From NCBI RefSeq assembly GCF_001648555.1, contig NZ_LQXM01000002.1:62001-126000 (forward strand): 64,000 bases of DNA, read 5' to 3'. The translations under genes were made by a program, and so were the position numbers. The notes beneath the pieces were generated by a model. That model saw nothing but the letters and a program-made list of their open reading frames with translations, ran no database searches and was not told the DNA's origin. The number at the start of each line of letters is the position of its first letter. Position 1 is the first letter of the stretch. Below, in pieces: positions 36,616-45,351 of this stretch. Origin of the DNA: Rossellomorea aquimaris TF-12 (GTDB lineage Bacteria; Bacillota; Bacilli; Bacillales; Bacillaceae_B).

Positions 36616-37674
36616 GTGAAATATCTTAATTATGTTATTTTGTACTGCTTAGAGAAGGTACATGAAGAACGGTCAATATATTCGGTCTTTCATATCTTAA
36701 AAGGGAAAAAATCTTCTCAATCGATCCAGGATACTCATCTATTCGAATTGCAGCCTTTTTTTCTGTCATTACCAAAGCTAAAACGGGAATTTTTTAACGA
36801 GAAAGTAAAAGAACTTGTATCAGAAGGTTATTTGCACATATCAGAAAATGAAATAGGAACTCTAACTTTAAAAGGTGAAAAAATATTGAAAAGTGAACTA
36901 CAGACGGCCTTTTTTCCTAAAGATATGAATGGGCTTCTATTTGGTGATCAATGTCAATTGTTTTGGAAAAGGTTAAGTTTACTCGTTCAAGTTCTTTCAA
37001 ATGTAAAAAACAAGGAATCCATTTATTATCCAGTACAACGCTCTAGAGGGGTGCAAGACTGGGTGAAAAGATTTTTAAGAGCTCATAGCAGTGAAGAAAA
37101 TATTTCTCTTACGATATATAAGGAATTGAAACAAGTCCTGAATTTACAATTAGGAAAGGATGATCCCTCAATCTTTGTTCATCGTTTAACTGGATTTGAA
37201 GACTATGGATGGACGGAATCACAAGTTGCAGAAAAATTGAAGATGCATGAAGAAGAATATCGTTTTCGATTTCTCAACTTTATACACGGAATACTTGTTG
37301 AACTGACAAAGCACCCGGAGACGTATCCAATATTGTATTCCATGAGTATAAAAAGTGATCAAACAGAAAGCCTGACGATTTCTACAGCTAAAACATTTGA
37401 TCTTCTCAATCGTGGTTTTAGCTTAGAGGAAATTGCAAGGATTCGTAACCTGAAGCAAAACACGATAGAAGACCATGTAATTGAAATACTATTAACGAAG
37501 GAAAAAATTAATACTGAGAAATTTATTAAAAAAGAAGATATTCATGAAGTAAATAAAGTAATGGATTCTTTAGAAACAAAACGATTAAAAGCCATTAAAG
37601 AAAAGATACCGGAGCTATCCTATTTTCAAATAAGAGTTGCTATAACAAAGGCAGGTGATAGGAATGAATCTTAA
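36616..37674 (+). CDS. ypbB: YpbB, helicase-associated helix-turn-helix protein
   Basis: A 352-residue soluble protein. A C-terminal HTH_40-type segment (about 260-310, [20 protein letters not shown] followed by [14 protein letters not shown]) is like that found at the end of some RecQ helicases. It matches YpbB, always placed before recQ in bacilli. The rest is of unknown function; work with the RecQ protein is implied by the overlap. GTG 36616 follows AAGGAG. Its end overlaps the recQ start by about ten bases. Confidence 0.85.
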   Translation: MKYLNYVILYCLEKVHEERSIYSVFHILKGKKSSQSIQDTHLFELQPFFLSLPKLKREFFNEKVKELVSEGYLHISENEIGTLTLKGEKILKSELQTAFFPKDMNGLLFGDQCQLFWKRLSLLVQVLSNVKNKESIYYPVQRSRGVQDWVKRFLRAHSSEENISLTIYKELKQVLNLQLGKDDPSIFVHRLTGFEDYGWTESQVAEKLKMHEEEYRFRFLNFIHGILVELTKHPETYPILYSMSIKSDQTESLTISTAKTFDLLNRGFSLEEIARIRNLKQNTIEDHVIEILLTKEKINTEKFIKKEDIHEVNKVMDSLETKRLKAIKEKIPELSYFQIRVAITKAGDRNES

Positions 37675-39148
37675 AGAAACACTTAAATCTCATTTTGGCT
37701 ACACCTCATTTAGAGCGGGACAAGAAGAGGTTATCACATCTGTCTTAAACAGAAAGAACACATTAGCCATGCTCCCAACAGGTACGGGAAAGTCATTATG
37801 TTATCAACTACCTGGATACTTGATGGAAGGGACGATCCTTATTGTTTCTCCTTTGCTTTCCTTAATGCAGGATCAAGTGGAACAAATGAAGGTGAATGGT
37901 GAAAAACGGGTAATTGCCCTAAACTCATTCCTGCCATTTCAAGAGAAATTGAGAGCAATGGAGCAAATTCACTTGTATAAGTTCATTTTTATTTCACCTG
38001 AAATGTTAGTAAGGGAACACACTTTGCAGACTATTCGAATGTTAGATATTTCATTATTAGTAATCGATGAAGCTCATTGTATTTCCCAATGGGGTCCAGA
38101 CTTCAGACCTGATTATTTGAAACTAGGTGAAATTAAAGGCATTTTAAATAATCCTACAACCTTGGCTTTAACTGCCACTGCAACGCAAGAAGTAAGGGAG
38201 GATATAAAACGGGTCTTAAAAATAGAAGATGCTTATGAAAAGGTATACTCAGTTGATAGAGGGAATATTTCATTATTTGTGGCACAAGAAAAAAATCATC
38301 AAGGAAAATTAGAAACCCTTCTAAAGTTTGCAAAAGAATGGCAGGGTGCGGGAATTATCTATTTCACCAGTAAAAGAATGGCGGAGGAAGTTTCTTATTG
38401 GTTAGGTAATAATGGTGTGTCGGGTGTTGCTCATTATCACGGTGGTATGGAGCAAGAAGATCGGATATTGATACAGCAACAATTCTTATCAGGTAAACTT
38501 CGGGTTATTTGTGCTACCTCGGCCTTTGGAATGGGTGTCAACAAAGAAAATGTCCGATTTGTTATTCACTTCCACTTTCCGTCTAGTATAGAAGCCTTTC
38601 TTCAGGAGATGGGTAGAGGAGGAAGAGATGGTGAAAAAAGTATATCTTTAGTACTCTATACAGAACAGGATTTTTCTTTGCCAACACAACTTATTGAAGG
38701 TGAACTACCAGACGATTTTCAAGTAGAGAATTATGTTGAAAAACTGAAAACATTATCACCGAAAGAACTTATCGAATCGTTACAACTTACAGAAATTCAA
38801 TTTCGCTTCATGGATTTTTATTGTAATCGACTTGCTTTAAATGATAAAAATAAGGTAGAACAAAATAGATTAATAGAAAAAATCAAACAAGTAAGAGACG
38901 ATCGTTTACAATACAAGAAGGAAAAACTTCGATCCATGATTGAATGGTTACTTTCCCATTCATGCAGAAGACAATGGTTACTTCATTATTTTAAAGAGCC
39001 AATATTAAAGAAACCAGCATTCTGTTGTGATAACTGTGGATATACTTTATCAGGGTTCAATGATTTGATGTCACAAAAAGAACTAAATCATGATTACATT
39101 CAATGGTCAACTTGGGAAAAAAGATTAGAAAAACTATTATTGGGATAA
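37664..39148 (+). CDS. recQ: RecQ-family ATP-dependent DNA helicase
   Basis: A 494-residue superfamily 2 helicase. Motif I is TGTGKSLCY near residue 43, motif II DEAH in [12 protein letters not shown], motif III ALTATA, motif [17 protein letters not shown] and motif [12 protein letters not shown]. The zinc-binding part has [12 protein letters not shown] and CCDNCGY. There is no HRDC domain, so it is the short type (B. subtilis YpbC, also called RecQ). It unwinds DNA 3' to 5' in repair. ATG 37664 gives [16 protein letters not shown] 37655 is an alternative. Confidence 0.94.
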   Translation: MNLKETLKSHFGYTSFRAGQEEVITSVLNRKNTLAMLPTGTGKSLCYQLPGYLMEGTILIVSPLLSLMQDQVEQMKVNGEKRVIALNSFLPFQEKLRAMEQIHLYKFIFISPEMLVREHTLQTIRMLDISLLVIDEAHCISQWGPDFRPDYLKLGEIKGILNNPTTLALTATATQEVREDIKRVLKIEDAYEKVYSVDRGNISLFVAQEKNHQGKLETLLKFAKEWQGAGIIYFTSKRMAEEVSYWLGNNGVSGVAHYHGGMEQEDRILIQQQFLSGKLRVICATSAFGMGVNKENVRFVIHFHFPSSIEAFLQEMGRGGRDGEKSISLVLYTEQDFSLPTQLIEGELPDDFQVENYVEKLKTLSPKELIESLQLTEIQFRFMDFYCNRLALNDKNKVEQNRLIEKIKQVRDDRLQYKKEKLRSMIEWLLSHSCRRQWLLHYFKEPILKKPAFCCDNCGYTLSGFNDLMSQKELNHDYIQWSTWEKRLEKLLLG

Positions 39149-39159
39149 GTGGTAATGAT

Positions 39160-39759
39160 ATGAAGAAACAAGGCGACATAATTAAACAACTTACTAAAAA
39201 AGAATTAACATTTCATTTGTATTTTACGCAAATTTTACTATTAACGATTTCCTTTGTTTTAGGTATATTTTTATATGATGAATGGACTGAGTTTTGGGGA
39301 CAGTTTTATTTTTCGCAGGAAATATTGACTATCGGAATGACAAGTGGTTTGCTTGTAGTGTTGTTAGACATATTCTTAATGAGGATTTTACCTGTAAAAT
39401 ATTATGACGATGGTGGGGTTAATGAGCAAATATTTACAAATAGAAACACTCTCGAAATTGCTCTGTTAGCACTTATCATTAGCGTTAGTGAAGAAATTTT
39501 ATTTAGAGGAGTAATCCAATTTCATTTTGGGATTATTTTGTCCAGTCTTATCTTTGCAATTATCCACATTAGGTATTGGGCTCATTGGTTCTTAATGATA
39601 AATGTCATCATACTTAGTTTTTGGATCGGTTGTGTCTATGAATATACTAATAATATCGTTGTAACGATTGTCATGCACTTTGTTATTGATTTTTTATTAG
39701 GATTATATATGCGTTCAAAGGCTGGACAAGTAAGTAAAGAAGGGATGTCTCATGAGTAA
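39160..39759 (+). CDS. ypbD: CPBP family intramembrane protease YpbD
   Basis: A 199-residue membrane protein with about six segments and the CPBP/Abi motifs: SEEILFRGVIQ (EExxxR) near residue 121, FAIIH with a metal His, and VMHFVIDFLLG. These glutamic-type proteases cleave within membranes; the substrate is unknown. A longer frame reaches 39103 inside recQ, but ATG 39160 has AGTGGT upstream and fits the family. The start lies 12 bases after the recQ stop and the end overlaps ypbE, so ypbB-recQ-ypbD-ypbE form an operon. Confidence 0.9.
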   Translation: MKKQGDIIKQLTKKELTFHLYFTQILLLTISFVLGIFLYDEWTEFWGQFYFSQEILTIGMTSGLLVVLLDIFLMRILPVKYYDDGGVNEQIFTNRNTLEIALLALIISVSEEILFRGVIQFHFGIILSSLIFAIIHIRYWAHWFLMINVIILSFWIGCVYEYTNNIVVTIVMHFVIDFLLGLYMRSKAGQVSKEGMSHE

Positions 39760-40441
39760 AGACCCATATAGAGATCAAGCAGCGAAACTTAAGCAGAAGA
39801 TTGAAAGAGTTCAAGATGACGTAACACCTAAGAAGAGAGAACCATTACCTCCTAGGGGTGAGCTGCATAGAGAAAAGAAGAAAAAAAATAAATGGAAAAT
39901 AAAATACCCAATGATTAGCATGTTGCTCTTATTTTTTATTCTGCTGCCATTAACCGTTTTTAGCATTTATTCTTACTTCGATAGCAGAACTGGCCCTTTA
40001 CTTGCGTTGACTGGAGAAAACAAAGGACTTGAAGAAGTTCAATATGACGAGAGTAATGATCAAGAAGAGAATGAGCTTTCAAGTTCTGAGGAGAGTGACT
40101 CTTCCCCTACAACGACTGTAGAAAAGGAAGAAGATGTGACGACTCCTTCAAATGGTACAGAGAAGAAGCAGGAAGATTTAAAACAACCAGATAAAGGTTC
40201 ATCCAGTACGAATCAAGGTAAAGATGGTGGCGAACAACCGAAAGATGATGCGCAACCTGAACCCGAAGAGAAACAAACACAAAACATTGTATATCATAAA
40301 GTTCAACCACAGGAAACACTTTTTCGCATTGCTATGAAATATTATCATTCTCAGGCTGGAATTGAGAAGATTAGACAAAGGAATAATATACAAGACAATG
40401 AGATTCAAACAGGTCAAGTATTAGAAATTCCATTAGATTAA
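39752..40441 (+). CDS. ypbE: LysM domain membrane protein YpbE
   Basis: A 229-residue protein: a basic cytoplasmic head (about 1-50), one membrane segment (MISMLLLFFILLPLTVFSI), a long acidic, Ser/Gln/Pro-rich linker (about 90-170) and a C-terminal LysM domain with VQPQETLFRIAMKYYHSQ. It is anchored in the membrane and should reach the peptidoglycan. This matches YpbE of B. subtilis; its function is unknown. ATG 39752 overlaps ypbD by eight bases and follows AAGAAGGGA. Confidence 0.85.
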   Translation: MSKDPYRDQAAKLKQKIERVQDDVTPKKREPLPPRGELHREKKKKNKWKIKYPMISMLLLFFILLPLTVFSIYSYFDSRTGPLLALTGENKGLEEVQYDESNDQEENELSSSEESDSSPTTTVEKEEDVTTPSNGTEKKQEDLKQPDKGSSSTNQGKDGGEQPKDDAQPEPEEKQTQNIVYHKVQPQETLFRIAMKYYHSQAGIEKIRQRNNIQDNEIQTGQVLEIPLD

Positions 40442-40443
40442 TA

Positions 40444-40482
40444 AAAACTCACCTCTTAGACACATTCGGAGGTGAGTTTTTT
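40444..40482 (+). terminator. Terminator after ypbE
   Basis: AAAACTCACCTC and its complement form a 12-bp stem with T6 at the end. Confidence 0.92.
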
Positions 40483-40494
40483 GTGCAATCTTTA

Positions 40495-40524
40495 TTGACA
40501 CCCCTTAACAATATTGAATATAAA
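40495..40524 (+). promoter_or_regulatory. Promoter of the PAP2-glycosyltransferase operon
   Basis: TTGACA and TATAAA are 18 bases apart, a strong sigma-A promoter. The start point would fall next to the inverted repeat at 40528. Confidence 0.65.
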
Positions 40525-40527
40525 TCT

Positions 40528-40549
40528 TTACACTACTTTATTAGTGTAA
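40528..40549. promoter_or_regulatory. Inverted repeat, candidate operator
   Basis: TTACACTA and TAGTGTAA form perfect 8-base arms around a six-base spacer. The site begins four bases after the -10, covering the predicted start point, where a repressor would block transcription. No regulator gene is adjacent. It resembles operators of GntR- or TetR-type repressors only in a general way. Confidence 0.5.
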
Positions 40550-40603
40550 TTACAAAAGTAAAATATAATAAAAGTAAATATAAAGTGAAATGGGGTTGAA
40601 TGA

Positions 40604-41128
40604 ATGGAAAGAATGATTACTCGCTTTCAAAAAGTAGACCATCTGTTGTTTTATAAAATCAATGGGAGTAAACAACTTTATCGATCATTCTTTGGATTCG
40701 TTACACACTTGGGTGGAGCTAGATTTACAATAGGAATAATGCTTCTATTGTTATTACTAAGTATTCAGCAACCTTTATTGAATCAAACGTCCTTAGTGGC
40801 TGGTTTTTCCTTAATCTTTAGTCATGTCGTCATGTCAATAATAAAGAAGATGGTGAAACGAATTCGTCCATATCTTACTTTGCCAAATGCCATGGTTCAC
40901 GGATATGCCTTTAAGGATCATTCGTTCCCCTCTGGACATTCAACGGCGATTTTTTCAATCACAACTCCATTTATGATTCAGTATCCATCGTCTATCTTGA
41001 TTCTTTTACCAATAAGTTGGGTAGTGGCATATTCACGTGTGGTATTAGGTGTTCATTATCCCTCAGATGTTGTTGCGGGTGCACTGCTTGCGATTATCAC
41101 TACAATTGGTGTCACCTTTATGATTTAG
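40604..41128 (+). CDS. PAP2 family lipid phosphatase
   Basis: A 174-residue membrane phosphatase with about five segments. The three motifs of the superfamily are complete: KKMVKRIRP (81-89), PSGH (109-112) and SRVVLGVHYPSD with R145, H151 and D155. It should remove phosphate from a lipid, such as phosphatidate, undecaprenyl pyrophosphate or phosphatidylglycerophosphate, at the membrane surface. ATG 40604 follows GGGGTTG. The glycosyltransferase 51 bases downstream suggests joint glycolipid or undecaprenyl-lipid work. BcrC is one possible relative, but the exact substrate is not decided. Confidence 0.88.
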   Translation: MERMITRFQKVDHLLFYKINGSKQLYRSFFGFVTHLGGARFTIGIMLLLLLLSIQQPLLNQTSLVAGFSLIFSHVVMSIIKKMVKRIRPYLTLPNAMVHGYAFKDHSFPSGHSTAIFSITTPFMIQYPSSILILLPISWVVAYSRVVLGVHYPSDVVAGALLAIITTIGVTFMI

Positions 41129-41179
41129 ATGTAGCTTTGGTTTAGAGTGATCTAATACTGTATAAGGGGGAAATGAGAA

Positions 41180-42328
41180 ATGCGAGTTGCCTTATTTTCA
41201 GATACGTATTATCCACAAGTCAATGGAGTTGCAAGAACGTTAAAGCGATTAACAAATCACTTTGAAAAAAGAAACATTGAATATAAAGTGTTTACACCCG
41301 ATATACAAGAGAATAGGGAATCATACCCTAATGTATATTCTTTCACCAGTTTTCCTTTTCTTTTTTATCCAGAATGCAGAACAGCCATTGCAAATCCAAA
41401 AACCATTCAAAAACAATTAAAAGATTTTTCACCCACTATTATTCATGTGACTACACCTCTTACCATGGGTTTGTATGGAATTAGAGGAGCAAAAAAAATG
41501 AATATCCCCTTAGTTTCTTCTTATCATACTCATTTTGACTTATACCTTGACTATTATAAAATGACGTGGATTTCATCTCTTCTGTGGAAATACATGAAAT
41601 GGTTCTACTCTCAGTCCGATAGAATCTTTGTCCCTTCACCTGAAACGCGAGATCATCTCCTTAACCAAGGATTTTCTGATCTATCCATTTGGGGTAGAGG
41701 GGTTGATTGCCAAGGATATTCTCCTACAAAACAAAGCAATCGGCTTAGAAAAATGTATAACATATCTAAAAAGTATATTTTTCTATATGTTGGTCGATTA
41801 GCACCCGAAAAAGACTTAGAAACCCTCGGAAAAATAATAAAAAATCTTTCACCCTCCATTAAAAACAAGGTTCAATGGGTCATAGTGGGGGACGGACCTA
41901 TGAAGAATGACTTAATGGACAAAACAAAAGAAGACAAAGTCATTTTTACCGGTTATGTAACAGGGGATGACCTGGCAGAAATATATGCTTCGTCTGATTT
42001 GTTTGTATTTCCATCTGCTTCAGAAACGTTTGGTAATGTTATTTTGGAAGCTTATGCTTCAGGTTTACCAGCAGTGGTGGCAGATCAAGGCGGGGTAACC
42101 AACCTTGTAGAGCATGGAAAAACAGGAATGATTTCTAAAGCTCATCAGTATGAATCTTTTATTGAAAATATCGAAGAACTTCTCAAAAATGAAAGTGTAT
42201 TTAAACAAATGAGTATGAACGCTCTTCATTTGGCTGAAAAACAATCCTGGGATAAGATTTTTGATGAATTAATTTTTGACTATGAAGATGTTTGTTCCAC
42301 AGGGTTAGAACAGCAAATGTGGGGGTGA
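41180..42328 (+). CDS. GT4 glycosyltransferase
   Basis: A 382-residue GT-B enzyme. The opening MRVALFSDTYYPQVNGVART, then YHTHFDLYLDYYK, is the pattern seen in lipid mannosyl- and sulfoquinovosyltransferases (PimB, MgtA, SQD2 types). The C-terminal half has YVGRLAPEKDLETL, GYVTGDDLAEIYASSDLFVFPSASETFGNVILEA with the donor-binding Glu pair. It probably adds a sugar from a nucleotide donor to a lipid acceptor such as diacylglycerol, which the upstream PAP2 enzyme could provide. The true acceptor is unknown. ATG 41180 follows GGGGGAAA. Confidence 0.88.
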   Translation: MRVALFSDTYYPQVNGVARTLKRLTNHFEKRNIEYKVFTPDIQENRESYPNVYSFTSFPFLFYPECRTAIANPKTIQKQLKDFSPTIIHVTTPLTMGLYGIRGAKKMNIPLVSSYHTHFDLYLDYYKMTWISSLLWKYMKWFYSQSDRIFVPSPETRDHLLNQGFSDLSIWGRGVDCQGYSPTKQSNRLRKMYNISKKYIFLYVGRLAPEKDLETLGKIIKNLSPSIKNKVQWVIVGDGPMKNDLMDKTKEDKVIFTGYVTGDDLAEIYASSDLFVFPSASETFGNVILEAYASGLPAVVADQGGVTNLVEHGKTGMISKAHQYESFIENIEELLKNESVFKQMSMNALHLAEKQSWDKIFDELIFDYEDVCSTGLEQQMWG

Positions 42329-42353
42329 GCTCATTTGATAAGAATCAATGGAT

Positions 42354-42379
42354 AAGGATCTTTTCAGGTCCTTTTTTTG
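42354..42379 (+). terminator. Terminator after the glycosyltransferase
   Basis: AAGGATC pairs with GGTCCTT (two G-T pairs) around a six-base loop, followed by a T7 run. Confidence 0.65.
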
Positions 42380-42439
42380 TTTCCTAGTCTATTTAAATGG
42401 ACAAGTTCATAAAATATTTGGGAAGGGAGGAGGAGTAAG

Positions 42440-42895
42440 ATGCACAAAGTAATAAATGAGATTGGGGACTGGACAGACCTTGCTACGAAACAAATGTTAC
42501 ACAATTTAATAGATCGAAAACAAAAATTTGATAAAGCTAAAACAATGCATATGTATACTCTTTATCTAACTATATTTCTATCATTTTTCTTTCTATATTA
42601 TTTATCGAAATATGTACTTGCACCATATTCCTATTCTTTCTCTGCTATGCTTTCTGTCTTTGTTTCGAATTCTCTTCATTTATATATATTATTAATAGTA
42701 GTAGCTCTTTTCGGTGCTACGAAAGTACTGTATGAAAAAAAAGAGAAAAAAGAAAGTGAATACCACGCATTACGGTGTGAGGTTATTGATCGAAGTAAAG
42801 ATTTATGGAAAGAGGATGCCTGGAGGATGAGACATAAGGTTTTTGAGAAAATGAAAACTGAGCATGATATTAATCTATTTCATGGAAGTAAATAA
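42440..42895 (+). CDS. ypbF: YpbF-like DUF2663 protein
   Basis: A 151-residue protein with two membrane segments, YLTIFLSFFFLYYLSKYVL near 42 and LYILLIVVALFGATKVLYE near 80, and a charged C-terminal cytoplasmic domain ending RMRHKVFEKMKTEHDINLF. It matches DUF2663 (YpbF), unknown function. ATG 42440 follows GGGAGGAGG. In B. subtilis ypbF is near ypbE and ypbG; here the PAP2/GT4 pair, cotJ and others are placed between. Confidence 0.82.
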   Translation: MHKVINEIGDWTDLATKQMLHNLIDRKQKFDKAKTMHMYTLYLTIFLSFFFLYYLSKYVLAPYSYSFSAMLSVFVSNSLHLYILLIVVALFGATKVLYEKKEKKESEYHALRCEVIDRSKDLWKEDAWRMRHKVFEKMKTEHDINLFHGSK

Positions 42896-42933
42896 TAGTG
42901 CAAATCAGTTTGCCGATCTTAAACATAGAATAA

Positions 42934-42981
42934 GACCATCGAAACAATGGAGTATTCATACTCATAAATGTTTCGATGGTC
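42934..42981. terminator. Hairpin between ypbF and cotJC
   Basis: GACCATCGAAACA and its complement form a 13-bp perfect stem; the loop holds a further palindrome GAGTATTCATACTC. T-runs are weak on both sides. It probably ends the two convergent transcripts. Confidence 0.65.
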
Positions 42982-43006
42982 CCAACTATTCAAAGTAAGC
43001 TATTTT

Positions 43007-43576
43007 TTAGTAAAATTGCTTTTTATCCCTTTCGTCCTTTAATATTTCAACAGCTTCTCTAAAGCGTTGAGAGTGAATAATTTCCCGTTCTCTAAGAAAG
43101 CGGAGACCGTCATTTAAATCAGGGTCATCACTCATGTTTATAATCCATTGATACGTTGCCCTTGCTTTTTCCTCTGCTGCGATATCTTCGTATAAATCAG
43201 CTATTGGATCCCCTTTTGCCGCAATATAAGAAGTCGTAAAAGGAACTCCGGCTGCGTTTTGATAGAAAATGGCATTATCATGGTTTACATAATGAGGATC
43301 TAATCCTGCCTCCTTCATCTGTTGGGGGGTAGCATCTTTTATTAATTTATAAACCATTGTCGCAATCATTTCTAAATGGGCAAACTCCTCTGTACCAATA
43401 TCGGTTAATAGACCTATTACTTTATCAGGAATACTGTATCGTTGATTAAGATAGCGGAGTGCAGCTGCTAATTCCCCATCCGCCCCACCATATTGTTCAA
43501 TTAAGAATTTTGCTAGTTTTGGATTACAAGTACTAACTCTTACGGGGTACTGTAGCTTCTTTTCGTAAACCCACAT
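43007..43576 (-). CDS. cotJC: Spore coat protein CotJC, manganese catalase family
   Basis: A 189-residue ferritin-like four-helix protein. The metal ligands are in DGELAAALRYLNQRY, DIGTEEFAHLEMIATMV and EEKARATYQWI plus REREIIHSQRF, the pattern of dimanganese catalases. As part of the inner spore coat it probably removes hydrogen peroxide. ATG 43576 lies seven bases after GGGGAG; GTG 43591 would add five residues. It is the last gene of cotJABC, which is sigma-E dependent in B. subtilis. Confidence 0.95.
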   Translation of the reverse strand: MWVYEKKLQYPVRVSTCNPKLAKFLIEQYGGADGELAAALRYLNQRYSIPDKVIGLLTDIGTEEFAHLEMIATMVYKLIKDATPQQMKEAGLDPHYVNHDNAIFYQNAAGVPFTTSYIAAKGDPIADLYEDIAAEEKARATYQWIINMSDDPDLNDGLRFLREREIIHSQRFREAVEILKDERDKKQFY

Positions 43577-43606
43577 AACGTTTCTCCCCACCTTTTTATG
43601 AATGAA

Positions 43607-43873
43607 TTATACCTGCCAGGGCCATGGAGCGTCTTTCCAATCCCAAGGGTAATTTGAATAACTGTATCCATAATGTGTTAAAGGTCCAAATTCTTTTTCG
43701 AATTTCTTTTTAATTTGTTTTCTGGTTTTGATATACATATTGTATTGAGAGATAGCGTCATAGTCGTCTGGGTGCGTATCGAGGTAAAGGGTAAGGTCTA
43801 CTATGACAAAATCAACGGCTTGTAACTCCTCCATGATTTCATAATAATGAGCTGGAAGTTGATTCATGGTCAT
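43607..43873 (-). CDS. cotJB: Spore coat protein CotJB
   Basis: An 88-residue protein. The core VDFVIVDLTLYLDTHPDDYDA and YNMYIKTRKQIKKKFEKEFGPL identify CotJB, and the C-terminus is very rich in Trp, Tyr and Pro (PWDWKDAPWPWQV). It is needed with CotJA for coat assembly of the manganese catalase-like CotJC. The start overlaps the cotJA stop at 43873, with GAAGGGAG upstream. Confidence 0.93.
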   Translation of the reverse strand: MTMNQLPAHYYEIMEELQAVDFVIVDLTLYLDTHPDDYDAISQYNMYIKTRKQIKKKFEKEFGPLTHYGYSYSNYPWDWKDAPWPWQV

Positions 43874-44094
43874 TATTCTCCCTTCATTTTTTCATAAGGG
43901 CTGTAGTAGGGGTCATAAAACACTTTCCATAGTGTCCCCTTCCGTAAAGCTTCACTTGGTGAGTATTGTTCTAAATTAGGTGGCTGAAATCCCAGATATA
44001 GATTAGGAGGTGTAGAATATACTTTTCGTGTAATGGGCTTACAAGGGTCAAATGGACTTACATAAGGATAATAAGCTTTATAAAAATCGTGCAC
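43873..44094 (-). CDS. cotJA: Spore coat-associated protein CotJA
   Basis: A 73-residue, Tyr- and Pro-rich protein. FDPCKPITRKVYSTPPNLYL and then GFQPPNLEQYSPSEALRKGTLW is the CotJA signature. The frame extends to 44133, but GTG 44094 is six bases from AGGAGGG and gives MHDFYKAYYPYVSPFDP, matching family length. It heads the cotJ operon. Confidence 0.9.
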   Translation of the reverse strand: MHDFYKAYYPYVSPFDPCKPITRKVYSTPPNLYLGFQPPNLEQYSPSEALRKGTLWKVFYDPYYSPYEKMKGE

Positions 44095-44128
44095 ACAAAT
44101 CCCTCCTGAATAGAAAAACCTTCGTAAC

Positions 44129-44160
44129 AACATATGAGAATGAATAGAGGAAAATGTTAA
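44129..44160 (-). promoter_or_regulatory. Candidate sigma-E promoter of cotJ
   Basis: On the minus strand TTAACATTTT is followed after about 14 bases by CATATGTT, resembling sigma-E -35 and -10 (CATACAMT, two mismatches). It lies about 35 bases before the GTG of cotJA. Confidence 0.4.
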
Positions 44161-44248
44161 TAAATTTATTTCCCTAAAATAAAAAGGGATACGGAATGAA
44201 AGTGTTGAATGTTATAAAGTGTAGGATATTAATAAAGAGGTGGTTCAA

Positions 44249-44884
44249 ATGTTTGTAAAAAGTGCCATGATTCCGAAGCACAAATGTTATGTGGTGAATG
44301 AAAACGATTCGATTGAAAAAACATTAGAAGTATTAGAGCATCATAAAATCGATGGAGTTCCAGTTCTTTCAAATGAAGAGTATGTAGGAGTTTTAACTCG
44401 TTACAACATCTATCAAAGCTTCTTCCTTTCTGGAATGGAAAAAGATACTTTTCTAAAAGAGAAGAAGGCGAAGGATATTGCAACCTATCAAGAAAAATAT
44501 TTGACGGATAGTGATGTATTTGAAAATACACTGGTAGAGTTGAAAGATTTCCCTATTCTATCAGTAGTCGATGATAATAAAAAATTTCTGGGATTAATTA
44601 CTCGATATGATGTTTTAGATCAATTCAGAAGTGCTTTTGGTATGGATCAAAAAGGAATTCGAATCGCCTTTACCTCTGTTGAAACAGAGGGAAGAATTGC
44701 TCGACTTGGAGATATTATTCAACAATACTCCGAATCAGTCATTTCAATGGTAACCTTTGATGAATCTGATAAGTTATTAAGAAGAATTGTCTTGAAGGTG
44801 GAAAAGAAAGACAATATGGATAAATTTATTAACAAATTAGAAAAATCAGGATTTAGAATTCTTCACATCCAAGAAGATGAATAA
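44249..44884 (+). CDS. CBS-pair protein with C-terminal ACT-like domain
   Basis: A 211-residue cytoplasmic protein. Two CBS motifs are clear: IDGVPVLSNEEYVGVLTRYNI (about 35-55) and FPILSVVDDNKKFLGLITRYD (about 98-118). The remaining 80 residues form an ACT-like fold (RLGDIIQQYSESVISMVTF, then VEKKDNMDKFINKLEKSGF). AcuB is built in the same way. Such proteins sense adenine nucleotides, and some CBS proteins of Firmicutes sense c-di-AMP; the ligand here is unknown. ATG 44249 follows AGAGGTGG. Confidence 0.8.
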   Translation: MFVKSAMIPKHKCYVVNENDSIEKTLEVLEHHKIDGVPVLSNEEYVGVLTRYNIYQSFFLSGMEKDTFLKEKKAKDIATYQEKYLTDSDVFENTLVELKDFPILSVVDDNKKFLGLITRYDVLDQFRSAFGMDQKGIRIAFTSVETEGRIARLGDIIQQYSESVISMVTFDESDKLLRRIVLKVEKKDNMDKFINKLEKSGFRILHIQEDE

Positions 44885-44938
44885 GTAAATTCCATCACAA
44901 TGAATCAACACGGTAAGATAAATTTCCTGTATGAAACG

Positions 44939-44976
44939 AAATCCCTCTCATAAGATTTATGGGAGGGATTTTTTTG
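44939..44976 (+). terminator. Terminator that contains the next gene's RBS
   Basis: A 15-bp stem (AAATCCCTCTCATAA with TTATGGGAGGGATTT, one G-T pair) has a three-base loop and a T-run. The 3' arm contains GGGAGGGA, the only good ribosome site for the gene starting at TTG 44974. See findings. Confidence 0.85.
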
Positions 44977-45351
44977 ATTAATTATTTCATTAAACTGATA
45001 GTTTCATTTCTAATGGGGTACTTATTTATTAAATGGTTTCCTAATGTAGAAGAGAATTCAGAAATAATTATACAATTAGTTTTAAACCCTGTTCAATTTT
45101 TTGCTGCTTCAACAGCCTTTATGATTGGGCTTATGATACAAGGCAGCTTACTAAAGATAGAAGTGTATTCCATCTTTCTATTGATGAGCGGGAAAATACA
45201 TAAAGGGTTGTATATTATACCTATTCACGTGGCGATGATTTATTTGTTAACGTTTTTTGGAATATGGCAAGCGATGATTTTTTCCATTTCAGCTGTTATT
45301 TATGGTATCATTTCTATAGATTTTCACCGTCAAGGAGGCCGTCATGCTTGA
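44974..45351 (+). CDS. Small membrane protein of unknown function
   Basis: A 125-residue hydrophobic protein with about four membrane segments (FIKLIVSFLMGYLFIKWF; FFAASTAFMIGLMIQGSL; LYIIPIHVAMIYLLTFFGI; AMIFSISAVIYGIISI). I do not recognise the family. TTG 44974 is chosen since GGAGGGA lies six bases upstream; the in-frame ATG 44959 has no ribosome site and lies in the terminator stem. It overlaps ypbG by eight bases, so the two are probably coupled. Confidence 0.6.
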   Translation: MINYFIKLIVSFLMGYLFIKWFPNVEENSEIIIQLVLNPVQFFAASTAFMIGLMIQGSLLKIEVYSIFLLMSGKIHKGLYIIPIHVAMIYLLTFFGIWQAMIFSISAVIYGIISIDFHRQGGRHA

